This document shows, one piece after another, positions 27,801 through 34,215 of a stretch of 64,000 bases of DNA. The notes under the pieces were generated by a model. It was not told the DNA's origin. It ran no database searches and saw only the letters and a program-made list of their open reading frames with translations. This DNA comes from a virus. Each line of letters opens with the position of its first letter. Position 1 is the stretch's first letter. Made by a program: the position numbers and the translations under genes. The stretch is taken from IMG/VR virus record IMGVR_UViG_3300005838_000623, positions 1-64,000 of that record; one strand, given 5' to 3'.

Positions 27801-30373
27801 GAATATTTGCTTGGAACATATTTAGGATACAATCCTAATTTAGTTGGTGTTGGTGGTATAAAATTACCGCCAGTGTTTATATACTCAACAATTTTAATAA
27901 CGTCATTCTCTACTAATATAATATTGCTTGTTAAAGTTACAAACGGTGTTGTAGTAGAAAATATATAATCTTGGTCCTTTAATAACATTACATTATTTTT
28001 ATAAACTAATACTGCGGATTGTCCAGGAATTGTATCATTATATGTTGTGTTGAGCTCAAATTGTTTATTGTCAACATCAAATACAGTATATGATAGTGTT
28101 GTTGTGTCGGTTGAAAACGCCACCATGTCACTATCATAATATGGCATTGAATTACTTTTACCTGAAAACATTGTATGTAAAATATTATTAACATATTTTG
28201 AAGTATCTGTTAATTGTTCCATTTTAGCAGCTTGATTTAAGAATTGATTTTTAAATCTGTTGTACTCATTACTAGCATAATCTAGTGCTTGAAAAAAATT
28301 ATACTGTTTATTAGACAACATATAACCTGCCTTAAGCATACTGCCTGTATTTTGAACGACTTTGGTACCGAGTAATGCAATGTTTTCAATATCTCGTATA
28401 TTATTGTTACCCAAAGCTGCGCCAGAAAATTCTAAACTATTCTCAATACAACTGCTAATATGATCCCTAACTTGTCCTAATGTAAAATTAGTTGTGGTTA
28501 ACATACTATTGAGAGGATTATTGCTCAAGTTATTTGGTATTGTATAAAATTCACCACTAGTTAATTTTTCAATACTAGTATCAGTATGTACTTTAATAAC
28601 TAAAATATCACCAACTGTTAAATTATTTGTAAAGTTAACATATTGGAATCCAATGTCTGTTGTAATAAAATAATCTTTTGTTGTTGTACTTCCAGTACCT
28701 TTTTCTTTTAATTTACCATTTACTGTAACAATTAAATTCTTCGCATTAGTTTCTGCTCTTGGAACAGTTGTTACCTTAAACACTTTGTACTCGGAACCCA
28801 CGACAATAGTTTGTTGTATTAATTGCCTACTTTCAAATGGAGCTTTTATCCAATTAGAAAGTGTGGAATAAGTGGTTACGGCCGTATTCTTATGTAAAAA
28901 TCCTGTAGCAAGTCTTACAGATGTTGTAGTGCCTGCTATGGCATCAGATGTATATGAAAAACTATCTCTAACTAAATTATCATTAAAAATAATGTCACCA
29001 ATGTTGGTGAAGTTTTTATATGTTAGGGCAAACCCTAATTCTGTGTCAGCAATACCGGCACTGTTTACCGCATAACTAAAAATATTTGATCCAGCAAACG
29101 TGCTACTTGCGTATGTTGAAAAACTATTTCCGTTTTTATCAAATACGTCAAATAATGGTGCTTGGTTCAATCCAGTTTTTACTTGTCCTTTATTCCATTT
29201 GCTATTTTTATAATACCATTGTGTGCCTTTGTTAACAACACCTTGATTAACAATAATAGTATTATCAGTAACAGGGTCTGCTACTATAGTGTTTTTTTCT
29301 AAATGTATTACCTCGTTGCCACCAATGGTTACCATTTGTACGTCATATATATGACCATTAACTAATGGGTCAGTGTCGGAGGTGAAGATAACTTGTTGCC
29401 CAGCGGCTAATACAACACCGTCAATGTAACCACCAGGTTTGCCTTCTAATTCTGTAAAGGCATCAGTAAAAGTTGCATCAACTAAATCAACAGTTGTTAA
29501 TAATTTTGTGCCATAATCATATAGTTTAAGATCATTATCGAATTCTATAATAGGGCGTTTTGCTCTTACTGCTGAATCATGTACAGCAATACTTTTATTA
29601 TAAGTTGCTGTTATTTCAATAATTTCTTCATGGAACCAACGGTTGTTATTACTCCATTGGTTTCCATCTATAGCACCACGTTTAATGGTTAGATAATCTT
29701 TACTTAATGTAAATACGGCTGATTCTGGTGTATATAATTCACTTAACGGAATTAATCTAATACTGGTGCCTACGTCCGCAACAATATAGTCAATGTTTGC
29801 TTGTGTTGACGGCGTAACTGTGCCAGTAAATCGTACTTTAAGACCTGTTGAAAATTTTAATGTTTTAAGTCCATCTAAAGATATATATGTATAAGTTTTC
29901 TTCCCTACAATATCACTAATAGTAATCGGATCTGTAATGTCACATCTATCTGGACCTGATTGTAACCAATAGTATTTTGTGTAGTTAATAGTTTTATCAT
30001 AGTCAATTGGTGGTGACCACACTGTATATTCATTGCTGAATAATTTGTTATGATTATAATTATCACCACCTTCGGCTGCAATAGAGTTAACAATATCAAC
30101 ATATGTTGAGGCAAAATCATATTTTGTTTCAGATAATTCTTTTTTAATAGTAACTGCTGGTTCAAGTTGATAATTTAATCTATCGCTGTCTATTTCCACA
30201 ACATAACTATCTGTAGTTTTAAAGTTATCTACATCCCGTCTCCCAACAAACCCATTAATTACATCAACTGTTCCTGGTGATACTAATTGGTCTAATGTAG
30301 CATTTAAGAATTTTTTATTAACATCAGTTTGGAACTGTTGTGGTAATAAATTTACAGTTTTACGTATGGCCAT
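15830..30373 (-). CDS. Giant modular virion protein (4847 aa) with YHYH and FG-GAP-like regions
   Basis: One uninterrupted frame of 14.5 kb follows gp6 in the place held by wedge genes gp7, gp8 and gp10 in T4. The N-terminus (LLPQQFQTDVNKKFLNATLDQLVSPG) is typical of large marine T4-like baseplate proteins. Around residues 2150-2360 is a YHYH-type domain (DQYHYHSGKF; GYAYDGYPIYGPFGY). Residues about 2490-2930 contain at least five FG-GAP-like blades (for example FGYDVAVSKNGTYVLVGAPG and FGRSVAISDDG), suggesting a beta-propeller. C-terminal parts hold several GSGYTSAPTVTFSGGGG-type repeats and repeated VDGxxQ sandwich modules, then FINGERIEYWEIDGNKLKRI near the end. AGGAAATATT precedes ATG. 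Likely a baseplate or fibre-network scaffold. Confidence 0.8.
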   Translation of the reverse strand: MAIRKTVNLLPQQFQTDVNKKFLNATLDQLVSPGTVDVINGFVGRRDVDNFKTTDSYVVEIDSDRLNYQLEPAVTIKKELSETKYDFASTYVDIVNSIAAEGGDNYNHNKLFSNEYTVWSPPIDYDKTINYTKYYWLQSGPDRCDITDPITISDIVGKKTYTYISLDGLKTLKFSTGLKVRFTGTVTPSTQANIDYIVADVGTSIRLIPLSELYTPESAVFTLSKDYLTIKRGAIDGNQWSNNNRWFHEEIIEITATYNKSIAVHDSAVRAKRPIIEFDNDLKLYDYGTKLLTTVDLVDATFTDAFTELEGKPGGYIDGVVLAAGQQVIFTSDTDPLVNGHIYDVQMVTIGGNEVIHLEKNTIVADPVTDNTIIVNQGVVNKGTQWYYKNSKWNKGQVKTGLNQAPLFDVFDKNGNSFSTYASSTFAGSNIFSYAVNSAGIADTELGFALTYKNFTNIGDIIFNDNLVRDSFSYTSDAIAGTTTSVRLATGFLHKNTAVTTYSTLSNWIKAPFESRQLIQQTIVVGSEYKVFKVTTVPRAETNAKNLIVTVNGKLKEKGTGSTTTKDYFITTDIGFQYVNFTNNLTVGDILVIKVHTDTSIEKLTSGEFYTIPNNLSNNPLNSMLTTTNFTLGQVRDHISSCIENSLEFSGAALGNNNIRDIENIALLGTKVVQNTGSMLKAGYMLSNKQYNFFQALDYASNEYNRFKNQFLNQAAKMEQLTDTSKYVNNILHTMFSGKSNSMPYYDSDMVAFSTDTTTLSYTVFDVDNKQFELNTTYNDTIPGQSAVLVYKNNVMLLKDQDYIFSTTTPFVTLTSNIILVENDVIKIVEYINTGGNFIPPTPTKLGLYPKYVPSKYSDDTYTVAINVIQGHDGSITPAYNDYRDNLLLELENRIYNNIKAVYDIDLIKLTDTFPTKYRPTTYTLAQNNNILAMHFSKWANHFNVDYTKNTVYAGTNDFTWNFSQVKDRFGGTEALPGYWRGVYKYFYDTDRPHSHPWEMLGFTIKPSWWETTYGPAPYTGDNLVLWADLEAGKIVSGSRAGTYDEYKRTGMVANYIPTDATGKLKTPQAIGILGPIDTDLAANFTIGDHGPAETAWRRSSYYPYAVQLLLALTKPAKYFELMFDPSKLSTSAIGHKIDKITNLPIVPNSVKTNSYVNTDLSVDYTLGYNNWIIDYAKQLGISTTKFNWELNHLNLNLAVKMAGFTDKDKLKIVLEQISPSKSTTDIFIPQEDYNLHLLESSPIESVNYSGVILEKTINGYKINGYNTSQPHFKILPSIVTTNKKINVSIGGLESAFIDYLTGQSYKTGDVIKIGNEFYMVTADFTASDLETDRGNYYKLDALPKTGGIGAVRYDEWETEPVSIPYGKEYNSIQETFDFLISYGRYLENIGFVFDNITNSFGLIEDWNNTANEFLFWTLSNFNVGSLISLSAGSNKIKLNLTSSQIDKLANNMLPTNVLNQNKERIIVNDLFYSRIDNVFELSASPEIDGIYSAQLNPIQTEHLLIIENETVFKDVIWSQMTGSRQNRIKLIGYRTELWDGTQQLPGYVLLDDSVNEWDANTSYKIGDIIKYKSKFYTSKITHNPNDLIELEKFDHSKWKQLEKVNNGLLSNLDSKADNFRGYYDIEEDGRIIKTSSLASNLIGFQKRKFLENLQIDDVAQKKFYQGFIKEKGTSSVINKLLRAKLPAIDSTLNLYEEWAFRVGEYGSVASTQLIEFKLKENEFTDNPELIEVINTAEQYKNTNITHRPEDLYQKPLEPRQFNKNIFKKLSEDISTRDHLPDAGYPRLDDIQHTILSLEDWVPEVAVVIIEQLNVTTQLIGKSSYTTTTGSIVTLTNGMVVSFKSVFTTPSSYQTGEYVVTGVDDAIKLTAKSTYLNSFKIGDKIWVANSTTYPSTYLENSNDWNVYRISATFGSITSISSPAINEIKVSFKNPVGTILANDYIILRRFIDAVDGTDYSGIYKVKTNLSSTGVNSLVLHANTVQNIAFVQLTGTVDAFPAFGEFLKLESSRYATTSALLNRTSPTYGWQDGDYAWIDNHNSTNKWAMLEKKDPYTLGKQLFPNSKTINTGFGQGVAGNKDLSTILVSAVYDTTSAGNIEQWTRDVATVFDVKSIFVSDITSQTLSTLSTSGYLLTVESDGLPHPAPFGTFPTADGKNPNRVVTRNYKHTFKTRVGTNTTAAPQVTVPLGGIGIAANGVIFASPSATATLPNDNGPAKGVAPTGFEWNGIVNATAVGMDASHGHPQEDDQYHYHSGKFLSQWDYHVYQANTYYQGTNYSGDHWRHTDGHSKILGYAYDGYPIYGPFGYSTATNSTTTPTRMTSTYKAYPEPVSGRGYTYTEYPVGTFIQDYRIVTSAGTLDKHNGRYCVTPDYPDGTYAYFLTIKSDGTVVYPYIIGPTYKEIPTLETDTVPLDPGGSNALTVALTPGDFTYSNTVIDGSKLKNSGWAGWQFDTASTDDYIITSAPNSNSGEGYAIVLKKKTDKTYEPFDIMRSSSPTTNGLFGYDVAVSKNGTYVLVGAPGELKAYMYKLSTGVTANNEYFNGDNSTNVFVFSTTTHSNTNELTVIVDGQIMIEALDYTLSATQITFITVPPTGTDNIHIKKGNYYSVIKTFTGVSGTDFGRSVAISDDGAIAYIGQPNKADNTILSAGAIEVWGKTPTDTYFKIQDIKSNVTDLNEKFGREVECGVDGHIIAIGSPGADFIVVTDSTVSATNSGEVECWIDDAKHSGIITGTVANPTVSIGDKLVINDVEVTFTGTALSNVVGDITTKAIPHITASATSDNKLKIVSTKTDANAKLTIRPGTTNGDVVFTAFGLTLYTYKSGLRHPDGPQNAYYGEHIAFNNTATMITIGSPTSSSEFVMSLDTNITTFDNGNTIISDIQADSGSALIYDINTDLSYSLIQRVDWAGRRKNDKFGTGLVMVGNTALIGAPGDDYYTTQTITADGIASTYALTGQFATADLEITMNGRVMLTSEYSSDNASPNSSVTFTVIPVATSVIAVKKFTQNTGSVMEATNKLNKISWNSKRTQNDKVDINTINKVITYDKSSNTFIDYIDYIDPIKGKIPGIADEEISFKTLYDPAVYNITTDTTVVNDLNNHWGPNEVGTLWWDLTNTKYIDYEQGDMEYRKLNWGKLFPGAQINIYEWVESDTLPSSYVINGGDGTPKFSNDAAYVEYQQYNITTNSLEPIYYYWVKNKTSVPEVSTTYLDANGQIKFAAYGNELELKSFIPAATRKLPAKTVATILKNPTEYGLKYIGIAAPNAFVGHNLQTNLTADNIILSIEYDTVKNDIPLHTEWQLVQSNNPLSKPNNYLITKLGESLAGKDAKENLVPDLNVHVGSRYGIMEYPRQSMFIDRLGAIKVLVNFCNTVFAKNKIALDYSLVKISSAEKAPTYGYGETVATYTELTYINTSTIANGYKVLITKDETKGNYWTTYQWNTSENRWNFEKKQKYDTTKYWDYIDWYATGYNANTIVDYTVATENDRKKLDTKLGDIVKVLNDGQNKWVLYKNTNTASDTYDVIGLQNATIKFKTTLYTTTTPLTELHYIIDALNTEMFISSIAIEFNKLWFELIQYVLYDQTQRVDWAFKTSFITINQTVRKLSELVNYSYDIEDSIKDYINEAKPYRTNIREHVFRYNYTELPQIGNSDFDLPGYYDTTDKLFRSPNVYEADDDVRMLTTPWIDWYNHYTKKVTSVDVLTAGSNYATTSTTTYDSIGHDTTGYDFSAISASLPIVTISSGAQWELGYSYSVSAIPGAATANAVLVVPEHTPDILWYYSGTEQNSTQWKDMGWKFTIKDKVTPNENKIFAITVVLDSTGSPDFYIDGIERPNITLYRGSTYTFRQNDPSNLNYGYFRISALEDGTHRDGSGATAIPVMKTPGLDTVDSITVTSAGTGYVTTPKVIISGGSGSGATGYVNLENYKVRDIKETIKFDRVDSPSHVTTIAVTAGGSGYTSAPTITITNAAGDTTGGGASAKAVISGGAVTAVVVEQEGTGYTAAPTVAFSGGGGTSAAATATVSYSSYNKLETAHEAAAKKHSDRLTLFYSGGQTGTGSTKTWDNKTANIPTYDAVIADSGLQYKANKVVGATFDMEPGYDRATYASSKFDDFEISPEGVKIISSVDTDLSGGDFSTSGGIDPANVAVDGDGFVTEYTSHAPEEQVPGRVFDTLDIKVYEMPSPRDTGVTIKKYTFEGNGSAVIYDFSSKGKLPTNVTGVGIYIDRILQKLTTNYTIDMETNIITMVSPVPAGQLIHFVLIETGGDTVTSTKQDFIGDTSTTQFIVNVPYEYAQYLYITVNGIENAPTWTASSYYKKTKITFASAPGNNDRIRVHTFNKSGLTITNAGSGYTSAPTVTFSGGGGANAAATAVINAEGKVSGLIVTNAGTGYTSAPTVAITGTATATAIVTDGKIEAIRPFVKVESEEQTITVPGSPTWPASYTYTYGQDNFFEFGPDAAKAFVYLNNTRLNPPDTEYYTGNGVLAVYDGPANPTIAYGSVTDADVQVHVDGVLQTLTTHYTFTGGSPARDQITFTVGNIPATGAEIGITIRNGQYWIQNDYQVILENGSGVSVTAGTITTGDKLFVQSFSNQRYSKGKTLVIKGTSVATLLHLERFDTIIFDTSGYAGDVSVSISTPVYDISVLERNINYVWVWLNGIPQIANHDYYITGTNLVMTPAAGSILATDMITVTGMRKAEQRDGIAFRIWKDMFDKTSYYRIATANTTTLSTALALTDIEINVTDATKLLTPVPTTATPGVIFINGERIEYWEIDGNKLKRIRRGTWGTGAHATHATASEVVDGSKQQLIPGTDVHTKVWYDQGGSTATNSLGLGMATSKQVTFLKEAPLSTPKVI

Positions 30374-30381
30374 AATATTTC

Positions 30382-33300
30382 CTAACTAGTAACAATTGTG
30401 CCGCTTGCTCTAATCTTAGAAGCAGTTACAGCATCTATAATTTCTATATCTTCTACTTTAGCATCACTAATAAAAATTTCATTACTGTTGCTTTGTATTT
30501 CAAATAAACTACCAAAATTTTGGTTAGTGCCTTTAGGCACAATTAAAATAGTAGCAATATATGGAGTTAATTGATTATGGATATATGCTGATAATTCTGT
30601 AAAATAAAAAGTATCGCCAAAGTCCCAATTATTAATATTAAAATAGTCATTAATTGCTTTAATTGTTTGTGTTTTAATCTCAGTATCTGTTATAGTAGTA
30701 GCAGAATTTTTTACAATTTTAAATGATGCTTGCAATGTTGCATCTGACTTACTACCAAATAATGATTTATATTTTACTGGATGAAAAATAATTTCATCAC
30801 TTAACATTTTATAATCTAATAAATTATTAAACTGTGTACTTAATTCACTAGTAGTACTTGTGACAGGTGATATTATAACACCTGTATTGTCTTGAATGTA
30901 TGTTGTATAGGCATTACTATATGCTCTTGTTAATACGTACATGTCAATAATATTACTTAGGCCTGGGTTAATCCGCCTATCTGATGGTGAATTATGTTTG
31001 TAATTAAATTTAAGTGTTTTACGTCCAGTATATTCTTTATAATCTGTACTGACTAAAAACGTGCTATCAGTTTTATTAAACACTCTAAATGCTTTATCTG
31101 TAGTTAAGTAAATTACTTCCTTATCAGTAAACAATGTTGTAGAGGCCGCGGCTAATGCTGTTGCTGTGGCATATGTTACGTTAACTGTTTTGGCTGTTAA
31201 CTGAAATTGATCTGCTCCACTTGAAGTTGTAAATTTTTCAAGAAATACTAATTTATTATTTGGATTTACTGATGGGGCGACAACTAGTGTAAACTGATCT
31301 GGGTTGTCAGGGATGCCATCAGCATCACTATCCAAAAATGTTACTAGTACTCTGCGTGAATTGGTTGCGCCTGAAAATTCTGTATCCAATCCGTAAATTT
31401 GCCAAATGTGATCTCTATCCATTGCTGTAGAGGAATCAGGCCGGGCATTAATACCAAGTATATTAACTTGATCTGTGATTGTTTTTGCTGTGCGTGAATT
31501 ATAAATTTTAACGGAATCATCAAAGTAAAAACGTGTTTCCATGTCGCTTTCAATACTATACTTTAATCCTCTATATGTTGTTGTATACGTTGTTCCGTTG
31601 CTTTTAAGTTTAATTAACCAGCTTGAATCTTTTCGTAATCCAGTTGTATCACCAGCATACGCAAATGAGAAATCAGAAGTTATATCCATATCCGCCGCCA
31701 GTATAAGTATCCACGCTCTTGTTGTAGCATCAAAACGTAAACCAAATTCTTCATGATTAAAGATTTTAGTTAGCATTGCTGTTTCCATAGAGGATGGCAA
31801 ATCTGTTACAAACTGCGGAATAATTTCAGCAACTTCAGCACCGTCACCAATTAGTTCACTAATTGTTACAGGGCCCAGTCCTGTTGCTAAATTGCCTGCG
31901 CCACTGTTGTGTCCATCACCGGTTATACTTTTAATCATTGCCCAAATATTAGCAAACGTGCCCGGATCACCAACACTACCAGTATGTAAACTACCGTCTG
32001 ATTTAAAATACTTGCCACTTGGTGCGTTAAATTTTACTAGGGCATTTGCGGTCAAATACTTTCTGTTATCTGACGATGGCGCAGCTGCTCCTATAGGAAC
32101 TGATGCTCCTAAACTATTTTTAAAATATCCCGTGCTTGAATTAGTACTTGTGGTACTTTGTTCCCATGTTGTTACACTAGTTGTAATTCTGTCATATTTG
32201 TCAAAGTAATAATGTTTACTAGCAACGTTACGTAATACTGGTTCTATTTTGTCACGAATTACTCGTAATATATCCATCTCATTGGCAAATTCAAAGTCAA
32301 ATACATTAGAGAAAAATTCCCTAAACAATATACCGTCTGTACCAAATACATTGGTTGAAGAATATTTTGCTGTTGGGTCTACTACATCCAAGTACCGAGA
32401 AATACCACTTGATGTTCTGTTTGTTGCTTTTGCTTTAATAATATCATTAGTTGTAGTAATTGGAAAAATATTATAATCTTCTCCAGTTACCATGCGATTT
32501 TGAGTGTAGTAACTTTGCGGTGCTTTTATTCTAATATCATCTAGTGTTTCTCGTTGTGCAGAATTACTTATTAGTGTTTCTAAACTTAAAGTCATTGTTA
32601 AGGAATGTCTAATATTGTTTCTATTAATATATGCAATAATAAGTGTGACATTTTGTAAATCGTCTGTTTTAATAGTATAATTTAAGCCATTTCCTTTTCT
32701 AAAATATCCTCTATAATTCCCTCGTGGAATATCAGAAAAGATACCATCCCCAAATACATAAGAGATTTGATCATTTTCACGTGAGTTAACACTGTATAAA
32801 GTGCGGGTATCTCTTGCTAAACTATTATAGATAATATTATTACCACTAGATGCCGGAACTTGTGTCCACAATACAGATAGATCATTATTGTCATCTAATT
32901 CATATAACCAAGTATCGTCATTAGTAATATTACTTGTATTAACTAATACTTGCCTGTTAGGTAATGCATCATCTATAGTAAAATCAGCACTTTGTAATGA
33001 TCCTTCTTTAAAATATACAAAAAATCCGGTATTACTACTACCGTTGCCCTTTCCGTCGTTTTTATAAAGCATACTAAAAGGAGACACATTACTCGGCGCA
33101 TCTTCATAAACATATGGTTTGCCTTTAAATGTGGCATTCACCACCTCAAAGTTCATTGTAATACTATCAACTGATGAGTCAAATGGATATATTGGGAGTG
33201 TGCCTGCTGGTATATTAAGTTGGTATTGTTCAGTTTTAATGTCATTAATAGTGCTTGACATATTCGGTGTGCCAATTTTTTGTGTTGATACCATCGCCGC

Positions 33301-33783
33301 ATTTAGTAACAAATTAAATTGCTCTGTATAGTCAATATTATTAATATCATTCCAGGAGATCACTTTATTTGCTAAATTTTCACCATTGGAATCGTATACA
33401 TCTTCTGATGTAGTAATACTTTGTAGTTTTAAATATCCCGATGAATTTGTAGTACGTTTTGCATTGTAACTTACTAGCCTAGCTAATCGTAAAATACTTT
33501 CTCTACGTTCAGCAGTTGATAAAAAGTTTTCTCTAGAATTTAAATCTACTCGGTAACTAATATTTTGTCCCATGTATGCAATAAGGTCAATCAATGCTAC
33601 AAATTCTGAACTCTCAATAAAATCATTAAAATCTTCAGGATAATATTGTTTTAGATAATCAATCATTGATTTACGCAATGTCTCAAAATCATAACTCTCA
33701 AAGTCAGCATTGATAAAAGATTGATATAATACCTTCCAATCTTCTGCTTTGTATATTGTATTTTGTCTTGTTGTTAATGCCAT
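30382..33783 (-). CDS. gp6: Baseplate wedge protein gp6
   Basis: At 1133 residues this is longer than T4 gp6 (about 660). The N-terminal 130 residues are clearly gp6-like: SMIDYLKQYYPEDFNDFIESSEFVALIDLIAYMGQNISYRVDLNSRENFL, followed by AERRESILRLARLVSYNAKR. The gene follows gp25 with a one-base overlap (TAATG), the T4 order. In T4, gp6 dimers form the inner ring of the baseplate wedges. The C-terminal region (HPVKYKSLFG, AYIHNQLTPYIATILIVPKGTN) also fits. Extra central sequence rich in Thr/Asp may be an inserted decoration domain. Confidence 0.88.
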   Translation of the reverse strand: MALTTRQNTIYKAEDWKVLYQSFINADFESYDFETLRKSMIDYLKQYYPEDFNDFIESSEFVALIDLIAYMGQNISYRVDLNSRENFLSTAERRESILRLARLVSYNAKRTTNSSGYLKLQSITTSEDVYDSNGENLANKVISWNDINNIDYTEQFNLLLNAAMVSTQKIGTPNMSSTINDIKTEQYQLNIPAGTLPIYPFDSSVDSITMNFEVVNATFKGKPYVYEDAPSNVSPFSMLYKNDGKGNGSSNTGFFVYFKEGSLQSADFTIDDALPNRQVLVNTSNITNDDTWLYELDDNNDLSVLWTQVPASSGNNIIYNSLARDTRTLYSVNSRENDQISYVFGDGIFSDIPRGNYRGYFRKGNGLNYTIKTDDLQNVTLIIAYINRNNIRHSLTMTLSLETLISNSAQRETLDDIRIKAPQSYYTQNRMVTGEDYNIFPITTTNDIIKAKATNRTSSGISRYLDVVDPTAKYSSTNVFGTDGILFREFFSNVFDFEFANEMDILRVIRDKIEPVLRNVASKHYYFDKYDRITTSVTTWEQSTTSTNSSTGYFKNSLGASVPIGAAAPSSDNRKYLTANALVKFNAPSGKYFKSDGSLHTGSVGDPGTFANIWAMIKSITGDGHNSGAGNLATGLGPVTISELIGDGAEVAEIIPQFVTDLPSSMETAMLTKIFNHEEFGLRFDATTRAWILILAADMDITSDFSFAYAGDTTGLRKDSSWLIKLKSNGTTYTTTYRGLKYSIESDMETRFYFDDSVKIYNSRTAKTITDQVNILGINARPDSSTAMDRDHIWQIYGLDTEFSGATNSRRVLVTFLDSDADGIPDNPDQFTLVVAPSVNPNNKLVFLEKFTTSSGADQFQLTAKTVNVTYATATALAAASTTLFTDKEVIYLTTDKAFRVFNKTDSTFLVSTDYKEYTGRKTLKFNYKHNSPSDRRINPGLSNIIDMYVLTRAYSNAYTTYIQDNTGVIISPVTSTTSELSTQFNNLLDYKMLSDEIIFHPVKYKSLFGSKSDATLQASFKIVKNSATTITDTEIKTQTIKAINDYFNINNWDFGDTFYFTELSAYIHNQLTPYIATILIVPKGTNQNFGSLFEIQSNSNEIFISDAKVEDIEIIDAVTASKIRASGTIVTS

Positions 33784-34172
33784 TATGCTGTGCTCAGTGT
33801 TGCTTGTGTATTAGAAGTATTAAAGTCAAATAATAAATTTTGTACTATTTGATCAGGTATATATTTTAATTCTAATTGTATCATCATACCATTTTCATAT
33901 TGGTCAACCAATACACTTTCCGCTTCTATTCTTGGATCATATGATATAATTTCTTTTATATCATCTTCTATATTTTGTGCTTGTATGTCGGTTAATGGTT
34001 CATATAATGAATCCCAGATTATTGATCCAAATGTTGGATTAAATAATTTTTCTCCCTTGCGAATGTTAAAATGATTTAGTAAATCTTGTTTTGCAAGTTC
34101 AAATCCACTTAAAGTAAATGAATTAGAGAAATTTTTATTGTGAGTTGAAAACCCTTTATATCTTATCGCCAT
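33783..34172 (-). CDS. gp25: Baseplate wedge protein gp25
   Basis: A 129-residue protein with the gp25/lysozyme-like hallmark GEKLFNPTFGSIIWDSLYEP followed by DIKEIISYDPRIEAESV. In contractile systems it joins the wedge to the sheath-initiator ring. No Shine-Dalgarno sequence is present; an ACTAAATA late box ends six bases before ATG 34172, predicting a leaderless transcript. It lies between gp5 and gp6 as in T4-like marine phages. Confidence 0.9.
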   Translation of the reverse strand: MAIRYKGFSTHNKNFSNSFTLSGFELAKQDLLNHFNIRKGEKLFNPTFGSIIWDSLYEPLTDIQAQNIEDDIKEIISYDPRIEAESVLVDQYENGMMIQLELKYIPDQIVQNLLFDFNTSNTQATLSTA

Positions 34173-34178
34173 AATTAA

Positions 34179-34186
34179 TATTTAGT
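34179..34186 (-). promoter_or_regulatory. Late promoter box (ACTAAATA), leaderless configuration
   Basis: Minus-strand ACTAAATATTAAT, six bases from box end to the gp25 ATG. The same 13-base string ACTAAATATTAAT recurs upstream of the gene at 46042, which argues it is functional rather than random AT-rich sequence. Confidence 0.5.
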
Positions 34187-34215
34187 TATTTTAATAATAT
34201 GCTACTATATAGAAA

